From Pseudoalteromonas luteoviolacea NCIMB 1944 (GTDB lineage Bacteria > Pseudomonadota > Gammaproteobacteria > Enterobacterales > Alteromonadaceae), in the NCBI RefSeq assembly GCF_001625565.1, contig NZ_AUXS01000012.1, forward strand, positions 62,001 to 126,000: a DNA stretch of 64,000 nucleotides. Direction: 5' to 3'. Of this stretch, positions 48,717 to 57,929 are shown one piece after another. The position numbers and the translations under genes were made by a program. Position 1 is the stretch's first letter, and every line of letters starts with the position of its first letter. The notes beneath the pieces were generated by a model. That model was not told the DNA's origin. It worked only from the letters and a program-made list of their open reading frames with translations, and did no database searches.

Positions 48717-51495
48717 GCCAGATTTCCCTAACGTCGTCACTTTGCTCTGCCAATAACTTGGCATTCACAGTTTTACCCTTTCCATTTAAGCTATTTAGGT
48801 GGTAGTGCTCTCTCAGTTGGCAATAAGCTTGAGTCAAGGTACTTTGTGACTGTGTACTGATGACAGACTCTTTACTCGCAAGCTCAAAAATACGGATATT
48901 GTCCGAATAACGCGTTAGTGCCGGATAGTCAAACGCACAAGCCAGTACCAGATACTGGGCTAAAAACTCGATATCAGTCATACCACCAGCTCCCTGCTTC
49001 AAATCAAACTCTGACGTCGAGTCTTTAGATAAATGCTGACGCATTTTTTCTCGCATTTTGACAATATCATCTTTCAATTCATTGGTTGATCGCTTTTGGC
49101 ATAAAATGTCGTGGCGTATTGTATGAAAGCGTTTTACAAGCACCTCTTCGCCGACAATCATTCTGGCTCTTACCAATGCTTGGTGCTCCCATGTCCACGC
49201 TTGCTGTTGCAAATATTGATAATAACTTTCGATGTTGATTGCCAACAAACCTGAATTTCCTTCGGGCCTAAGACGCGTATCCAATTCATACAAAATACCT
49301 GACAGCGTCCGAGTATTGAACAAATGCATTAACCGTTGGGCGAGCTTGAGATAAAACTGCCTAGACGAAATAGACCTTTCACCTACTGTTTTGCTCTGTC
49401 CATCACTGTTATGTACAAAGACAAGATCTAAATCCGAGTCATAACCCAACTCGAATCCACCCGCTTTTCCATACGCAATAACTGCAAACCCTTTAGCTTC
49501 ATTGGACGTTCCCTGCGGCGCACCATACCTAGATATCATTTGCCCCCAAGCAATATCAACGGCTTTAGCCACGATTGACTCTGCCAACGCAGTTAAGTGA
49601 TCGCTTACTTTCATGATATCTAATACACCAGTCGCATCAGCTGCCGCAATGCGTAGCTGCTGAGTTTGTTTGAACTGACGAAGCGCCTCCATTTGCAGCT
49701 CTAAGTCTTCAGGATCTATGCGTAAAAAGTACTGTTGTATCTCATTGTAATAAGCGTTGAGCGGTAGTGGTCGATACAGTACAGCTGGATCAATCAACTC
49801 ATCTAATAAAATCGGATATCTTGCAATTTGTTGTGCGATCCACACACTGTGGGAGCACAGTTTGATCAGCTGCTTTAAGGCACCTAAATTTTCGTAAAGA
49901 AGTTCAAGATATGCAGTGCGAGAAGCGACTTTTGCTATGATATCAAAAACACGCTGCAAAACTTCTGGTGCTTTGAGTGGAGTAACTTCACTTAATACCA
50001 GTGGCATCAATTTATCGAGTACATCTCGACCACGTACCCCAATTTGTTTTTTAGTAATATCTGCATAAAACGCCGTCAATGTTTCTTGCCATCGACTTTG
50101 CAATTCCTCACTGAGCGTCATATCAAGGTAACTAATATCTTGGTATTCCCAAGCTGAAATAAAACATGCTTTTAAACTTTGCGTGTCGTGTGCTTCTTCA
50201 CCGATCACTTGAGAAAACTCGTAACGAATTTCTCTTTGCACCTGTTCTATGTGGCTTACTAACTCATCGTACTCAGAAAACCCAAAGAGTGTCTGCAACC
50301 TCAACTGATTGAGCCTATCCTCTGGTAGGGTTTGCGTTTGCTCATCATTGAATGCTTGCAGATATTGTTCGACACGACGTAAATATAAATATTGCGTCTG
50401 TAGTGCCGCTGCCGCACTTGCAGGGATCACCTCTTGGCTTGCTAAAACACATAGTGCGTTTAACAACGATGGGGTTTGTAGATCTGGTTCTCGGCCACCA
50501 CGGATCATTTGCAGTGCTTGCACAATGAACTCCACTTCGCGTATTCCGCCAGCACCCAGCTTTATGTTGTTTTTAAGGCCTTTTCTTCTCACTTCTTGGG
50601 CGATCATGTGCTTCATTTTTCGCAGGGATTCAATCACGGAAAAGTCAATGTATCGACGGAACACAAAGGGCCGTATCAACGCTTTAAACTCATCCCAGTA
50701 CTGGTTTTTTTGGCCGAGTAATCGAGCTTTAAGCATGGCATATCGCTCCCACTCCCTACCTTGATCTTGATAATAATCCTCCATTGCAGAAAAGCTCATA
50801 ACCAATGGGCCACTTTCACCAAATGGTCTCAACCTCATGTCAACGCGAAAAACTTGACCATCGGCAGTGCGCTGATCCAGTGCCGCAATCAGTTTTTGCG
50901 CCACCTTAGTATAAAAAACTTGTGCATCGATACTGCGCCTACCACCTGATGTTTTGACACTAAGCGGGTAAGTAAATATAAGGTCAATGTCGGAAGAAAA
51001 GTTGAGCTCTTGACCGCCAAGCTTCCCCATGCCCAACACCAACATTGGCAGCGGCTCTAGTGATCCGTTGACGGGTGCGCCATTGCTCTTGGCAACCTGT
51101 GCAAATGCCCATTTATTTGCGCTATCTATCAACTGCTCACTGAGCTTTGATTGATATGCCACACTGTCAGCAATGTCGTTTCCCTCCACCAGATCTAGCC
51201 ACATCAGCTTGAGCCAGTAGCGCTTGCGATATAGGCGCAATTTGGCAAAGCACTGTGCATCACTTAATGCTTCGATATCCCCCGTTAGCACAGGCTCAAT
51301 GTCACGCAGCGCCATAGCTTGTTCATCTAACAGCCAGTGGAGCCACTGCGGATGTTGAGCAAGTATACGGTAAGCGAAGTCACTGAGCGCCAACAACCGT
51401 AATGCTTGCGCATTTTTAGTTTGTTCTGGAAAAAGTTCAGCAAAGCGCTGCTCGGCTAACGCTGATAATTCGGGACTTAATTGGCCTTGTTCCAT
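48700..51495 (-). CDS. glnE: Glutamine synthetase adenylyltransferase/adenylyl-removing enzyme
   Basis: GlnE attaches and removes AMP on glutamine synthetase in response to nitrogen status, via PII. The 931-residue protein has both nucleotidyltransferase halves: adenylyl-removing domain with NFSSDIDLIFTY (about residues 168-179) and adenylyltransferase domain with GYDSDLDLVFVH (about 681-692). Each is followed by the matching helical segment (GAGGIREVEFIVQALQMIRG and GAGGMTDIEFLAQYLVLACA). Full length, as in E. coli. Confidence 0.97.
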   Translation of the reverse strand: MEQGQLSPELSALAEQRFAELFPEQTKNAQALRLLALSDFAYRILAQHPQWLHWLLDEQAMALRDIEPVLTGDIEALSDAQCFAKLRLYRKRYWLKLMWLDLVEGNDIADSVAYQSKLSEQLIDSANKWAFAQVAKSNGAPVNGSLEPLPMLVLGMGKLGGQELNFSSDIDLIFTYPLSVKTSGGRRSIDAQVFYTKVAQKLIAALDQRTADGQVFRVDMRLRPFGESGPLVMSFSAMEDYYQDQGREWERYAMLKARLLGQKNQYWDEFKALIRPFVFRRYIDFSVIESLRKMKHMIAQEVRRKGLKNNIKLGAGGIREVEFIVQALQMIRGGREPDLQTPSLLNALCVLASQEVIPASAAAALQTQYLYLRRVEQYLQAFNDEQTQTLPEDRLNQLRLQTLFGFSEYDELVSHIEQVQREIRYEFSQVIGEEAHDTQSLKACFISAWEYQDISYLDMTLSEELQSRWQETLTAFYADITKKQIGVRGRDVLDKLMPLVLSEVTPLKAPEVLQRVFDIIAKVASRTAYLELLYENLGALKQLIKLCSHSVWIAQQIARYPILLDELIDPAVLYRPLPLNAYYNEIQQYFLRIDPEDLELQMEALRQFKQTQQLRIAAADATGVLDIMKVSDHLTALAESIVAKAVDIAWGQMISRYGAPQGTSNEAKGFAVIAYGKAGGFELGYDSDLDLVFVHNSDGQSKTVGERSISSRQFYLKLAQRLMHLFNTRTLSGILYELDTRLRPEGNSGLLAINIESYYQYLQQQAWTWEHQALVRARMIVGEEVLVKRFHTIRHDILCQKRSTNELKDDIVKMREKMRQHLSKDSTSEFDLKQGAGGMTDIEFLAQYLVLACAFDYPALTRYSDNIRIFELASKESVISTQSQSTLTQAYCQLREHYHLNSLNGKGKTVNAKLLAEQSDDVREIWQAYFE

Positions 51496-51574
51496 GAAAA
51501 ACCTCCAGTGCTTTGTGGCTCATTTGTTGTGCAGTGTTATAGTAACGCTAAATAACAACAACCTTACACCGAGC

Positions 51575-52468
51575 ATGAGTTATTTGTCTTTAGAAAACAG
51601 TAATTTTTTCGTCCTACTAAGTGGTCTAACAATCGCCTGCATTGCTTTGATGTCACTGCGTTTAATTGTGCAATTCAGAGCAAAAAATCTATTGCAAAAG
51701 GAGTTGGCTCAACATGACAACTTTGCATTGGGCATTAACTATGCGGCAAAAGTCGCGGTCTTATGCGGCAGCATCGGCTATTTTTTTGGTCATTTAAATA
51801 CCTTTGACAGCGCCGCCATACACACGCAAGTTTTGTTGCCCATCGCCTTGATATGGTTTTACATTTGTCTTGGTCAGGCAATTCATAGAAAATGGATTTT
51901 ATATCGCTTTAACGAAACTCAAGCGATACTCAAACAGAATGTCTGCGCTGCGCTGGTCGATTCTGGCATGTTGGTTGGCAATAGCATCTTAGTCCTTGGC
52001 CTCTATCACTGGCTTGAGCCAAAAACATGGCAAGCGTTACTGATCGTCAGCATCTGTTTTATTTTTTTACAAGGTGTATTTGCTTTAGATAGCAAGCTAC
52101 GAGAATCTCGCTTTGCGAAAAAGAATCAAGGAGCCTCCTTGCAATATAACTTCAGCTTGGCAAACACCTCGATTGGGATCCGTTATGCAGGTAAAACAAT
52201 CGGGCTCGCACTTGCTATCTATGCAGGTTTACATAGTGCGCCAAGCTACCCGAGTAAAATGGTTGATAACTTGCTAACAGTGGTCGTGCACTCAGTGTTT
52301 ATGTGGTTTCTTTTATATGTATTTAGCCGTCTTATGATCCATATCGTATTACCAAAAGTAGACATAGGTCTGGAGGTTGACCACCAAGATAATATTGGTA
52401 TTGCCTGCTTAGAATTTGCTGTTTTTTGTAGCATGGGCTATTTACTAATAAACATGTTTTCAATTTAA
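51575..52468 (+). CDS. DUF350-type membrane protein (internal duplication)
   Basis: A 297-residue membrane protein with eight or so helices. Two halves share the DUF350 pattern: the AQHDNFALGINYAAKVAVLC stretch (about residues 41-60) and VDHQDNIGIACLEFAVFCSMG (about 270-290 in two parts) each begin an E/D-H-D-N motif. Function unknown. The ATG at 51575 starts a normal membrane protein; an earlier ATG at 51494 would put the start inside the glnE start codon and is less likely. Both ribosome sites are weak. Confidence 0.75.
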   Translation: MSYLSLENSNFFVLLSGLTIACIALMSLRLIVQFRAKNLLQKELAQHDNFALGINYAAKVAVLCGSIGYFFGHLNTFDSAAIHTQVLLPIALIWFYICLGQAIHRKWILYRFNETQAILKQNVCAALVDSGMLVGNSILVLGLYHWLEPKTWQALLIVSICFIFLQGVFALDSKLRESRFAKKNQGASLQYNFSLANTSIGIRYAGKTIGLALAIYAGLHSAPSYPSKMVDNLLTVVVHSVFMWFLLYVFSRLMIHIVLPKVDIGLEVDHQDNIGIACLEFAVFCSMGYLLINMFSI

Positions 52469-52514
52469 ACGCCGAGCTAAAAGATGGATATCTTAGCTCT
52501 GGAGACCTATATCT

Positions 52515-52991
52515 TTGAAATTAGATAACTTTTTACTTGTTGACAGCAACTGGGAGTTCAGTCAGGAATTCGTCGAGTTTGTAAAATCTCTCTCTCCTGA
52601 CACCCCGAGTCAGCTAATAATTGCTGGAGACAATACAAAGCAAATGCTCAAAATGATGTTTAAAGACCAAATCAAAGATTACAGTTACTGTGACTTTGAT
52701 AATGAAATAAGCGTCTCGGAGCTTGCAACTTACCTACATGAACACCATAAAATTCAAGGTGTTCTTATCTACGCGCTCGACTACAACCTCGCTGACGAGA
52801 AACAAAAGTTTATCTTCAATTCCCTGCATGCAGACAGGTTTACCATCGAACAATTGGCAAATGGTTATGACTATCATCGTATTAGCGATCCATTTAACAA
52901 CAACCATCTAACCTGTAATTCAAGTCTTGCGGCAACAAAACATGACACCTTCAGCGAATTTGTGGTGTTAAAAACAGATACCGCAGATTAG
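52515..52991 (+). CDS. Hypothetical protein, cytosolic
   Basis: A 158-residue acidic protein not recognised from any family. The start is TTG at 52515, ten bases after GGAG. Predicted features are alternating helices and strands, VEFVKSLSPDTPSQLIIAGD, then a strand IQGVLIYALDYNLADEKQKF; there is no signal peptide, no membrane span and no obvious metal ligand. It follows the DUF350 gene by 46 bases and may share its transcript. Confidence 0.65.
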   Translation: MKLDNFLLVDSNWEFSQEFVEFVKSLSPDTPSQLIIAGDNTKQMLKMMFKDQIKDYSYCDFDNEISVSELATYLHEHHKIQGVLIYALDYNLADEKQKFIFNSLHADRFTIEQLANGYDYHRISDPFNNNHLTCNSSLAATKHDTFSEFVVLKTDTAD

Positions 52992-53085
52992 AGTGCATGT
53001 ATTGACCATGATGTGTCGCATTCTATAGACTCACCGCCGTGAAAACCTTAACATGAGCGCATATCCAATTTAGACTTTCAACACT

Positions 53086-53820
53086 ATGCGTATTCCACAT
53101 ATTTACCAACCTTCAGAATTGGTAGTGAATCAACCTGCCACTTTGAATGATGACGCTGCCGGGCATATCGCGCGCGTACTAAGAATGAAAGAAGGTGAAC
53201 AAGTCAGTTTGTTCAACGGACAAGGTGGCGAATATCTCGCAAGAATTACTGCTATTTCCAAAAAAACAGTTGAAGTGACCCCTTTTGAATTTGTCGATAG
53301 GTGTGTTGAATCTCCATTAAATGTGCACCTAGGGCAAGGCATTTCTCGGGGTGACAAAATGGATTTCACCATTCAAAAATCGGTTGAACTGGGAGTCAGT
53401 GAAATCACGCCTTTATTTACTACTCGATGCGGCGTAAAGCTCAGTGGTGACCGATTAGCCAAAAAGCACCAGCAATGGCAAAAAATAGCGATATCCGCGG
53501 CAGAGCAATCAGGTAGAAACTTCATTACCAAAGTGCACCCTCCAATTTCGTTAGAAGAGTGGCTTGGCCAACAGAGTGACGAATTAAAATTAACATTACA
53601 CCCCAGAGCAGATCACTCTATAAAGACGTTACCGGCACCAGATCAGGGAGTGCGCTTTTTAGTGGGTCCTGAAGGCGGTTTTACTGACGAAGAAATGTCC
53701 AATACCACTGAACAAGGCTTTATTGATATCAAAATTGGGCCAAGAGTCCTTCGTACCGAAACAGCTGCATTGACAGTTTTAAGCGCACTGCAATTGCAGT
53801 TTGGCGATTTAGCTCTTTAA
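53086..53820 (+). CDS. rsmE: 16S rRNA (uracil(1498)-N3)-methyltransferase
   Basis: RsmE methylates N3 of U1498 in 16S rRNA. The 244-residue SPOUT enzyme has a PUA-like N-terminal part (HIARVLRMKEGEQVSLFNGQ, about residues 26-45), GQGISRGDKMDFTIQKSVEL (about 85-104) and the SAM-binding knot VGPEGGFTDEE (about 193-203) with IGPRVLRTETAALTVL. It leads the rsmE-gshB-yqgE-yqgF order found in E. coli. Confidence 0.95.
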   Translation: MRIPHIYQPSELVVNQPATLNDDAAGHIARVLRMKEGEQVSLFNGQGGEYLARITAISKKTVEVTPFEFVDRCVESPLNVHLGQGISRGDKMDFTIQKSVELGVSEITPLFTTRCGVKLSGDRLAKKHQQWQKIAISAAEQSGRNFITKVHPPISLEEWLGQQSDELKLTLHPRADHSIKTLPAPDQGVRFLVGPEGGFTDEEMSNTTEQGFIDIKIGPRVLRTETAALTVLSALQLQFGDLAL

Positions 53821-53847
53821 AATCGAGCGACTAGTCCACATATAAAC

Positions 53848-53877
53848 TGTGGTTAGCAACACATTGTGCTAACCACA
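53848..53877. terminator. Hairpin between rsmE and gshB
   Basis: TGTGGTTAGCA-ACACATTG-TGCTAACCACA is a perfect 11-bp stem in the 97-base gap between two co-directional genes, with little T run. It may attenuate readthrough or stabilise the rsmE transcript. Confidence 0.6.
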
Positions 53878-53917
53878 TTAGTCATACTCACCCAAAATAA
53901 CACATAAGGTAAAGGCG

Positions 53918-54877
53918 ATGGCAGTCAAACTTGGGATTATCTCAGATCCAATCAGTGGATTTAACATTAAAAAAGATACCGGCTTTGCCATGATGATGGC
54001 AGCGCAACAGCGTGGCTTTGAATTGTATTACATGGAAATGGACGATTTATATCTATACCAAGGTGAAGGCCGAGCGACAGCCGCCAAAGCACGTGTATTT
54101 GATGATGAAAGTCACTGGTATGAATTGGCTGACAAACAAGATATTGCGCTCAGTGATCTGGATGTCATTCTGATGCGAAAAGATCCGCCTTTTGACACTG
54201 AATATATTTACGCAACCTATATACTAGAACGTGCCGAACTTGCCGGTACATTAGTGGTAAATAAGCCTCAAAGCCTCAGAGATGCCAACGAAAAGTTATT
54301 TACAGCATGGTTTAGTGAGCATACCCCTGACACCTTAGTTACAAGAAATGCAAGCCAAATTAGAGCATTTTTAGACAAACACCAAGACATCATATTGAAG
54401 CCTCTTGATGGCATGGGTGGAGCATCAATTTTTAGAGTACAGCACGACGATCCCAACATCGGTGTTATCTGCGAAACACTCACCGAGCATGGTAGCCGCT
54501 TTGCCATGGCACAAAACTATATTCCTGAAATAAAGCAAGGTGATAAACGCGTTTTGGTTGTTGACGGTGAAGTGATCCCTTATTGCCTAGCGCGCATTCC
54601 TCAAGGAGGCGAAACACGCGGTAATCTTGCGGCTGGAGGTCGCGGTGAAGCGAGACCAATCAGTGAAAGTGATAGAAAGATTGCAGAAGCGGTCGCACCA
54701 ACCTTAAAAGAGAAAGGATTACTGTTTGTTGGCTTAGATATCATTGGCGACAAACTAACAGAAATAAACGTGACTGCTCCAACTTGCGTTAAGGAAATTG
54801 AAGCAGCGTACGATATATCTATTATGGACAAGTTTTTTGATGCGATTGAAGCAAAACTCAACCATACTGAAAGTTAA
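53918..54877 (+). CDS. gshB: Glutathione synthetase
   Basis: GshB ligates glycine to gamma-glutamylcysteine with ATP. The 319-residue ATP-grasp enzyme has MRKDPPFDTEYIYATYILE (about residues 86-104), the glycine-rich lid LKPLDGMGGASIFRV (about 158-172), QGGETRGNLAAGGRGEA (about 228-244) and INVTAPTC near residue 290. AAGGTAAAGG precedes the ATG. It is followed by yqgE in the conserved order. Confidence 0.97.
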   Translation: MAVKLGIISDPISGFNIKKDTGFAMMMAAQQRGFELYYMEMDDLYLYQGEGRATAAKARVFDDESHWYELADKQDIALSDLDVILMRKDPPFDTEYIYATYILERAELAGTLVVNKPQSLRDANEKLFTAWFSEHTPDTLVTRNASQIRAFLDKHQDIILKPLDGMGGASIFRVQHDDPNIGVICETLTEHGSRFAMAQNYIPEIKQGDKRVLVVDGEVIPYCLARIPQGGETRGNLAAGGRGEARPISESDRKIAEAVAPTLKEKGLLFVGLDIIGDKLTEINVTAPTCVKEIEAAYDISIMDKFFDAIEAKLNHTES

Positions 54878-54896
54878 ATCATAGAAGGGGTCTCGC

Positions 54897-55454
54897 ATGC
54901 AATCATTAGCTAATCACTTTCTTATCGCAATGCCGAACTTGCAGGACCCGATGTTCAAACGCTCCGTCACCTACATCTGTGAACACAATGAAGAAGGCGC
55001 TATGGGGTTGATTGTCAATCACCCCATTGACGTTACTGTAGGCGAGTTGCTCGACCAGATCGAAATCGACAATGACAAAGGCAGCAGTGCTGCGGATCAA
55101 ACTGTTTTTGCTGGTGGGCCGGTGCATACGGACAGAGGGTTTGTATTACATACGCCCAAGATTGGTTATGCCTCGAGCAAAGAGCTCAGCTCTGACATCA
55201 TGATAACAACTTCAAAAGATGTGCTTGCCTCTCTTACTTATCACGATAGCCCAGATGCATTTATCATAACGCTTGGCTATTCAGGGTGGGAAAAAGGCCA
55301 ACTCGAACAAGAGATCTTGGAAAACTCTTGGCTGATAATTCAGGCAGATCCCGAGATTATATTTAGTACGCCGCCAGAAAAGCGCTGGGAAAAAGCCGTA
55401 AGTATGTTAGGTATCGACATCGCACAACTCAGTAATCAAGCAGGACACGCATAG
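54897..55454 (+). CDS. yqgE: YqgE/AlgH family protein (UPF0301)
   Basis: A 185-residue cytosolic protein with the UPF0301 pattern: [20 protein letters not shown] (about residues 6-25), [12 protein letters not shown] (about 32-43), [16 protein letters not shown] (about 70-85), [15 protein letters not shown] (about 125-139) and NSWL. AlgH in Pseudomonas affects alginate output but the molecular role is uncertain. GAAGGGG six bases before the ATG supports the start. Confidence 0.94.
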   Translation: MQSLANHFLIAMPNLQDPMFKRSVTYICEHNEEGAMGLIVNHPIDVTVGELLDQIEIDNDKGSSAADQTVFAGGPVHTDRGFVLHTPKIGYASSKELSSDIMITTSKDVLASLTYHDSPDAFIITLGYSGWEKGQLEQEILENSWLIIQADPEIIFSTPPEKRWEKAVSMLGIDIAQLSNQAGHA

Positions 55455-55458
55455 AAGT

Positions 55459-55914
55459 ATGAGCAATAAAAAACCAAAGACTCCTAAAGGTCAACGTACT
55501 GTAATGGGGTTTGATTTTGGTACACGTAGTATTGGTATGGCCATTGGCCAGGAAGTAACGGGAACAGCCACCAGCTTAGGCGCAGTCAAAGCGCGAGATG
55601 GCATTCCCAATTGGTCCGATATAGAACAACAAGTGAATGAATGGAAACCTGATTTACTTGTTGTCGGCCTGCCTCTGAATATGGATGGTACAAATCAGCA
55701 GGTTACGTTCGCAGCCAAGAAATTTGCCAATCGCCTGCACAATAATTACCGCCTTCCCGTCGAAACACAAGATGAACGTCTGACTACGACCGATGCCAAA
55801 GCCAGATTATTTGATCAAGGTGGCTATCGCTCTTTGGCAAAAGACAATGTTGATGGAATGTCAGCGGTCATTATTTTAGAAAGTTTCTTTGAACAACTGT
55901 GGGAAACAGAGTAA
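55459..55914 (+). CDS. yqgF: RuvX/YqgF family nuclease (RNase H-like)
   Basis: The 151-residue RNase H-fold protein has the strand [15 protein letters not shown] with the first catalytic Asp (about residues 18-32), [10 protein letters not shown] (about 74-83), [13 protein letters not shown] (about 113-125) and [13 protein letters not shown] with the late Asp. YqgF processes the 5' end of 16S rRNA in E. coli and relatives. It begins four bases after yqgE and is convergent with the next gene. Confidence 0.95.
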   Translation: MSNKKPKTPKGQRTVMGFDFGTRSIGMAIGQEVTGTATSLGAVKARDGIPNWSDIEQQVNEWKPDLLVVGLPLNMDGTNQQVTFAAKKFANRLHNNYRLPVETQDERLTTTDAKARLFDQGGYRSLAKDNVDGMSAVIILESFFEQLWETE

Positions 55915-55917
55915 TTA

Positions 55918-56814
55918 CTACTTGTCTCCACCTGCGGCAGCATTGAGCTGCTGGTAAACCCTCATATCAGGGAACAGTCCTGCTTGGCGATAAGCCTGTT
56001 CGATTTTTCCCTGACGCCTCAGCTTCTCTAGCCCTTTTTGCAATGCTTCAAAAGCGCGCTCGCCTTGAGGGTGTAGTTTAGACACCACAAAATGACGGCT
56101 ACTGTCCAATAAAACCACCCATTTGGGATGAGAAACTAGATTTATGTTTGCCAATTTAAAATCATTCCCCATCACCGGCATTAAATGGATCAACATAAAA
56201 TCAACCCATTGCTTGTTCACAATCTGCGCTTGCGCTGACCAAGTTTGTTCATCCACCAAGCGTTTGAGAGGCAAACGACTTAAAGTGTGCCAGTCTACCA
56301 ACCAGCGACTTGAAGACACCGCACTCAGCGTGCTTAGATCTTCAAGGGACTGAATATTTGCAACCCGTTTGTTCTCTTTGGCAAAATATAAACCAGCAAA
56401 AAATTCACCCTTTCTGATCACAGGTTCACTAATATACAGCTTATCAGCTTTTTGTTGTGCTTCTTCCAGCCAAAATGTATCGAAGCTGAGTAACTGCTTA
56501 CCTTGCTCTAGTAAATTAGAATCTCTGAAGTTGACGTTTCCAGGTCGGTATTTAAACGGCTTGTCAAAGCCGCCTAAAATTAAAGCTTGATGCAACAGCA
56601 CCATGTCGACAACATCACGCCGCACAAACTGCCCACCAAAGTTATCTACTTCCAACGGTGAGCGGCCAGATAATAGAGCTTTGTAGTTTAAATATACGTC
56701 ATCTCTGATATAAATATCGACATAACTAGACTGAGCCCAACAAAGTGTTGTCAGGCTCAGATGACAACATACAAGCAAGCAAAACAGATTAGTTTTTCTT
56801 GCTGTCCAAGCCAT
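55918..56814 (-). CDS. Exported solute-binding-like protein
   Basis: A 298-residue protein with a signal peptide (about residues 1-28, LTTLCWAQS) and a mature part loosely like periplasmic solute-binding proteins: YVDIYIRDDVYL, LYISEPVIRKGEFFAGLYFA (about 125-144), IQSLEDLSTLSAVSSSRWLV and the C-terminal GLEKLRRQGKIEQAYRQAGL, a typical end of family 3 binding domains. No transporter genes adjoin it. The ATG at 56814 lies inside the end of pilU, so the gene is coupled to pilU; an earlier ATG at 56856 is possible. Role unknown. Confidence 0.75.
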   Translation of the reverse strand: MAWTARKTNLFCLLVCCHLSLTTLCWAQSSYVDIYIRDDVYLNYKALLSGRSPLEVDNFGGQFVRRDVVDMVLLHQALILGGFDKPFKYRPGNVNFRDSNLLEQGKQLLSFDTFWLEEAQQKADKLYISEPVIRKGEFFAGLYFAKENKRVANIQSLEDLSTLSAVSSSRWLVDWHTLSRLPLKRLVDEQTWSAQAQIVNKQWVDFMLIHLMPVMGNDFKLANINLVSHPKWVVLLDSSRHFVVSKLHPQGERAFEALQKGLEKLRRQGKIEQAYRQAGLFPDMRVYQQLNAAAGGDK

Positions 56815-57913
56815 CAATGGTGACCCCTTGCAAAAACCCTGCACCTTTTTGTTCATTGTTTTGCAATTTAATCATTAGACGTAAATCATTAGGCGAGTCA
56901 GCATGATGCAGAGCATCTGCGTAATTAACCCGCTGGGCTTTGTAGAGTTCAAATAAAGCTTGATCGAAAGTTTGCATGCCCATCTCTTTCGATTTAGCCA
57001 TGGTCTCTTTGATGGACCCTATATCTCCTTTCTTAATCAATTCAGAAACCATCGGTGAGTTCAGCAGTATTTCTATCGCGGCAACACGCCCCTCACCTTT
57101 TGACGTAGGCACCAGTTGCTGTGCGACTATTGCTCTGAGATTTAGTGCCAAATCATATTTCAGTTTGTCATGCTTTTCTTTCGGAACTAAGTGCATGATA
57201 CGGTCAATCGCTTGGTTAGCATTGTTTGCGTGCAATGTCGCAACACATAAGTGCCCAGTCTCAGCAAAGCTCAGGGCATATTCCATAGTTTCTTGGGAGC
57301 GAATTTCACCAATTAAAATAACATCTGGGGCTTGTCGCAATGAACTTTTCAGCGCAGCTTCAAAGCTCTCGGTATCTAGACCAACTTCTCTTTGGGTAAT
57401 GATGCTCTTGCGATGTTCATGCACAAACTCTATGGGATCTTCTATTGTCAGGATATGGCCGCGCTGATTGCGATTACGGTAGCCCAGTAGTGCAGCCAAA
57501 GACGTCGATTTACCCGTACCTGTACCACCAACAAACAGTACTAGACCACGCTTTGACATGATCACATCGGTCAATACCGAGGGTAAACCAAGTTGGGTAA
57601 CGTCAGGAATATCCGTCACAATTCTCCTGATCACCATGCCTGCACAGTCTCGCTGCCAAAATGCGGAAACCCGGAAGCGGCCAACATCGTTAGCAACCGC
57701 AAAGTTACACTCCTTTTCAGCGTGAAACTGTTGCTTTTGCCTATCTGTCATCGCCGACTCAACCATAGTCAACGCACTGTCACTATCCAGTACTTCTTCG
57801 TCTAGTGCCCTTAATTCACCATCAATTTTGGCGCTGACCGCCAAACCAGATGAGACAAATAAGTCTGATGCTTCTTTGTCTACCATCAATTGTAAATAAT
57901 CTATCAATGCCAT
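56789..57913 (-). CDS. pilU: Twitching motility ATPase PilU
   Basis: PilU is the accessory retraction ATPase of type IV pili. The 374-residue PilT-like protein has Walker A GGTGTGKSTSL (about residues 131-141), the Asp-box LTIEDPIEFVHEH, Walker B DVILIGEIRSQETMEYAL (about 197-214) and His-box TGHLCVATLHANN (about 223-235). It follows pilT by 16 bases; the two retract pili together. Its 3' end overlaps the solute-binding-like gene by 26 bases. Confidence 0.96.
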   Translation of the reverse strand: MALIDYLQLMVDKEASDLFVSSGLAVSAKIDGELRALDEEVLDSDSALTMVESAMTDRQKQQFHAEKECNFAVANDVGRFRVSAFWQRDCAGMVIRRIVTDIPDVTQLGLPSVLTDVIMSKRGLVLFVGGTGTGKSTSLAALLGYRNRNQRGHILTIEDPIEFVHEHRKSIITQREVGLDTESFEAALKSSLRQAPDVILIGEIRSQETMEYALSFAETGHLCVATLHANNANQAIDRIMHLVPKEKHDKLKYDLALNLRAIVAQQLVPTSKGEGRVAAIEILLNSPMVSELIKKGDIGSIKETMAKSKEMGMQTFDQALFELYKAQRVNYADALHHADSPNDLRLMIKLQNNEQKGAGFLQGVTIDGLDSKKN

Positions 57914-57929
57914 TGTTTAAAACCTTGTA

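Noticed and set aside
51494..51574. Longer start of the DUF350 gene overlapping the glnE start codon
   Set aside because: It would put the gene start antisense over the first codon of glnE, has no ribosome site and adds 27 residues not expected in the family.
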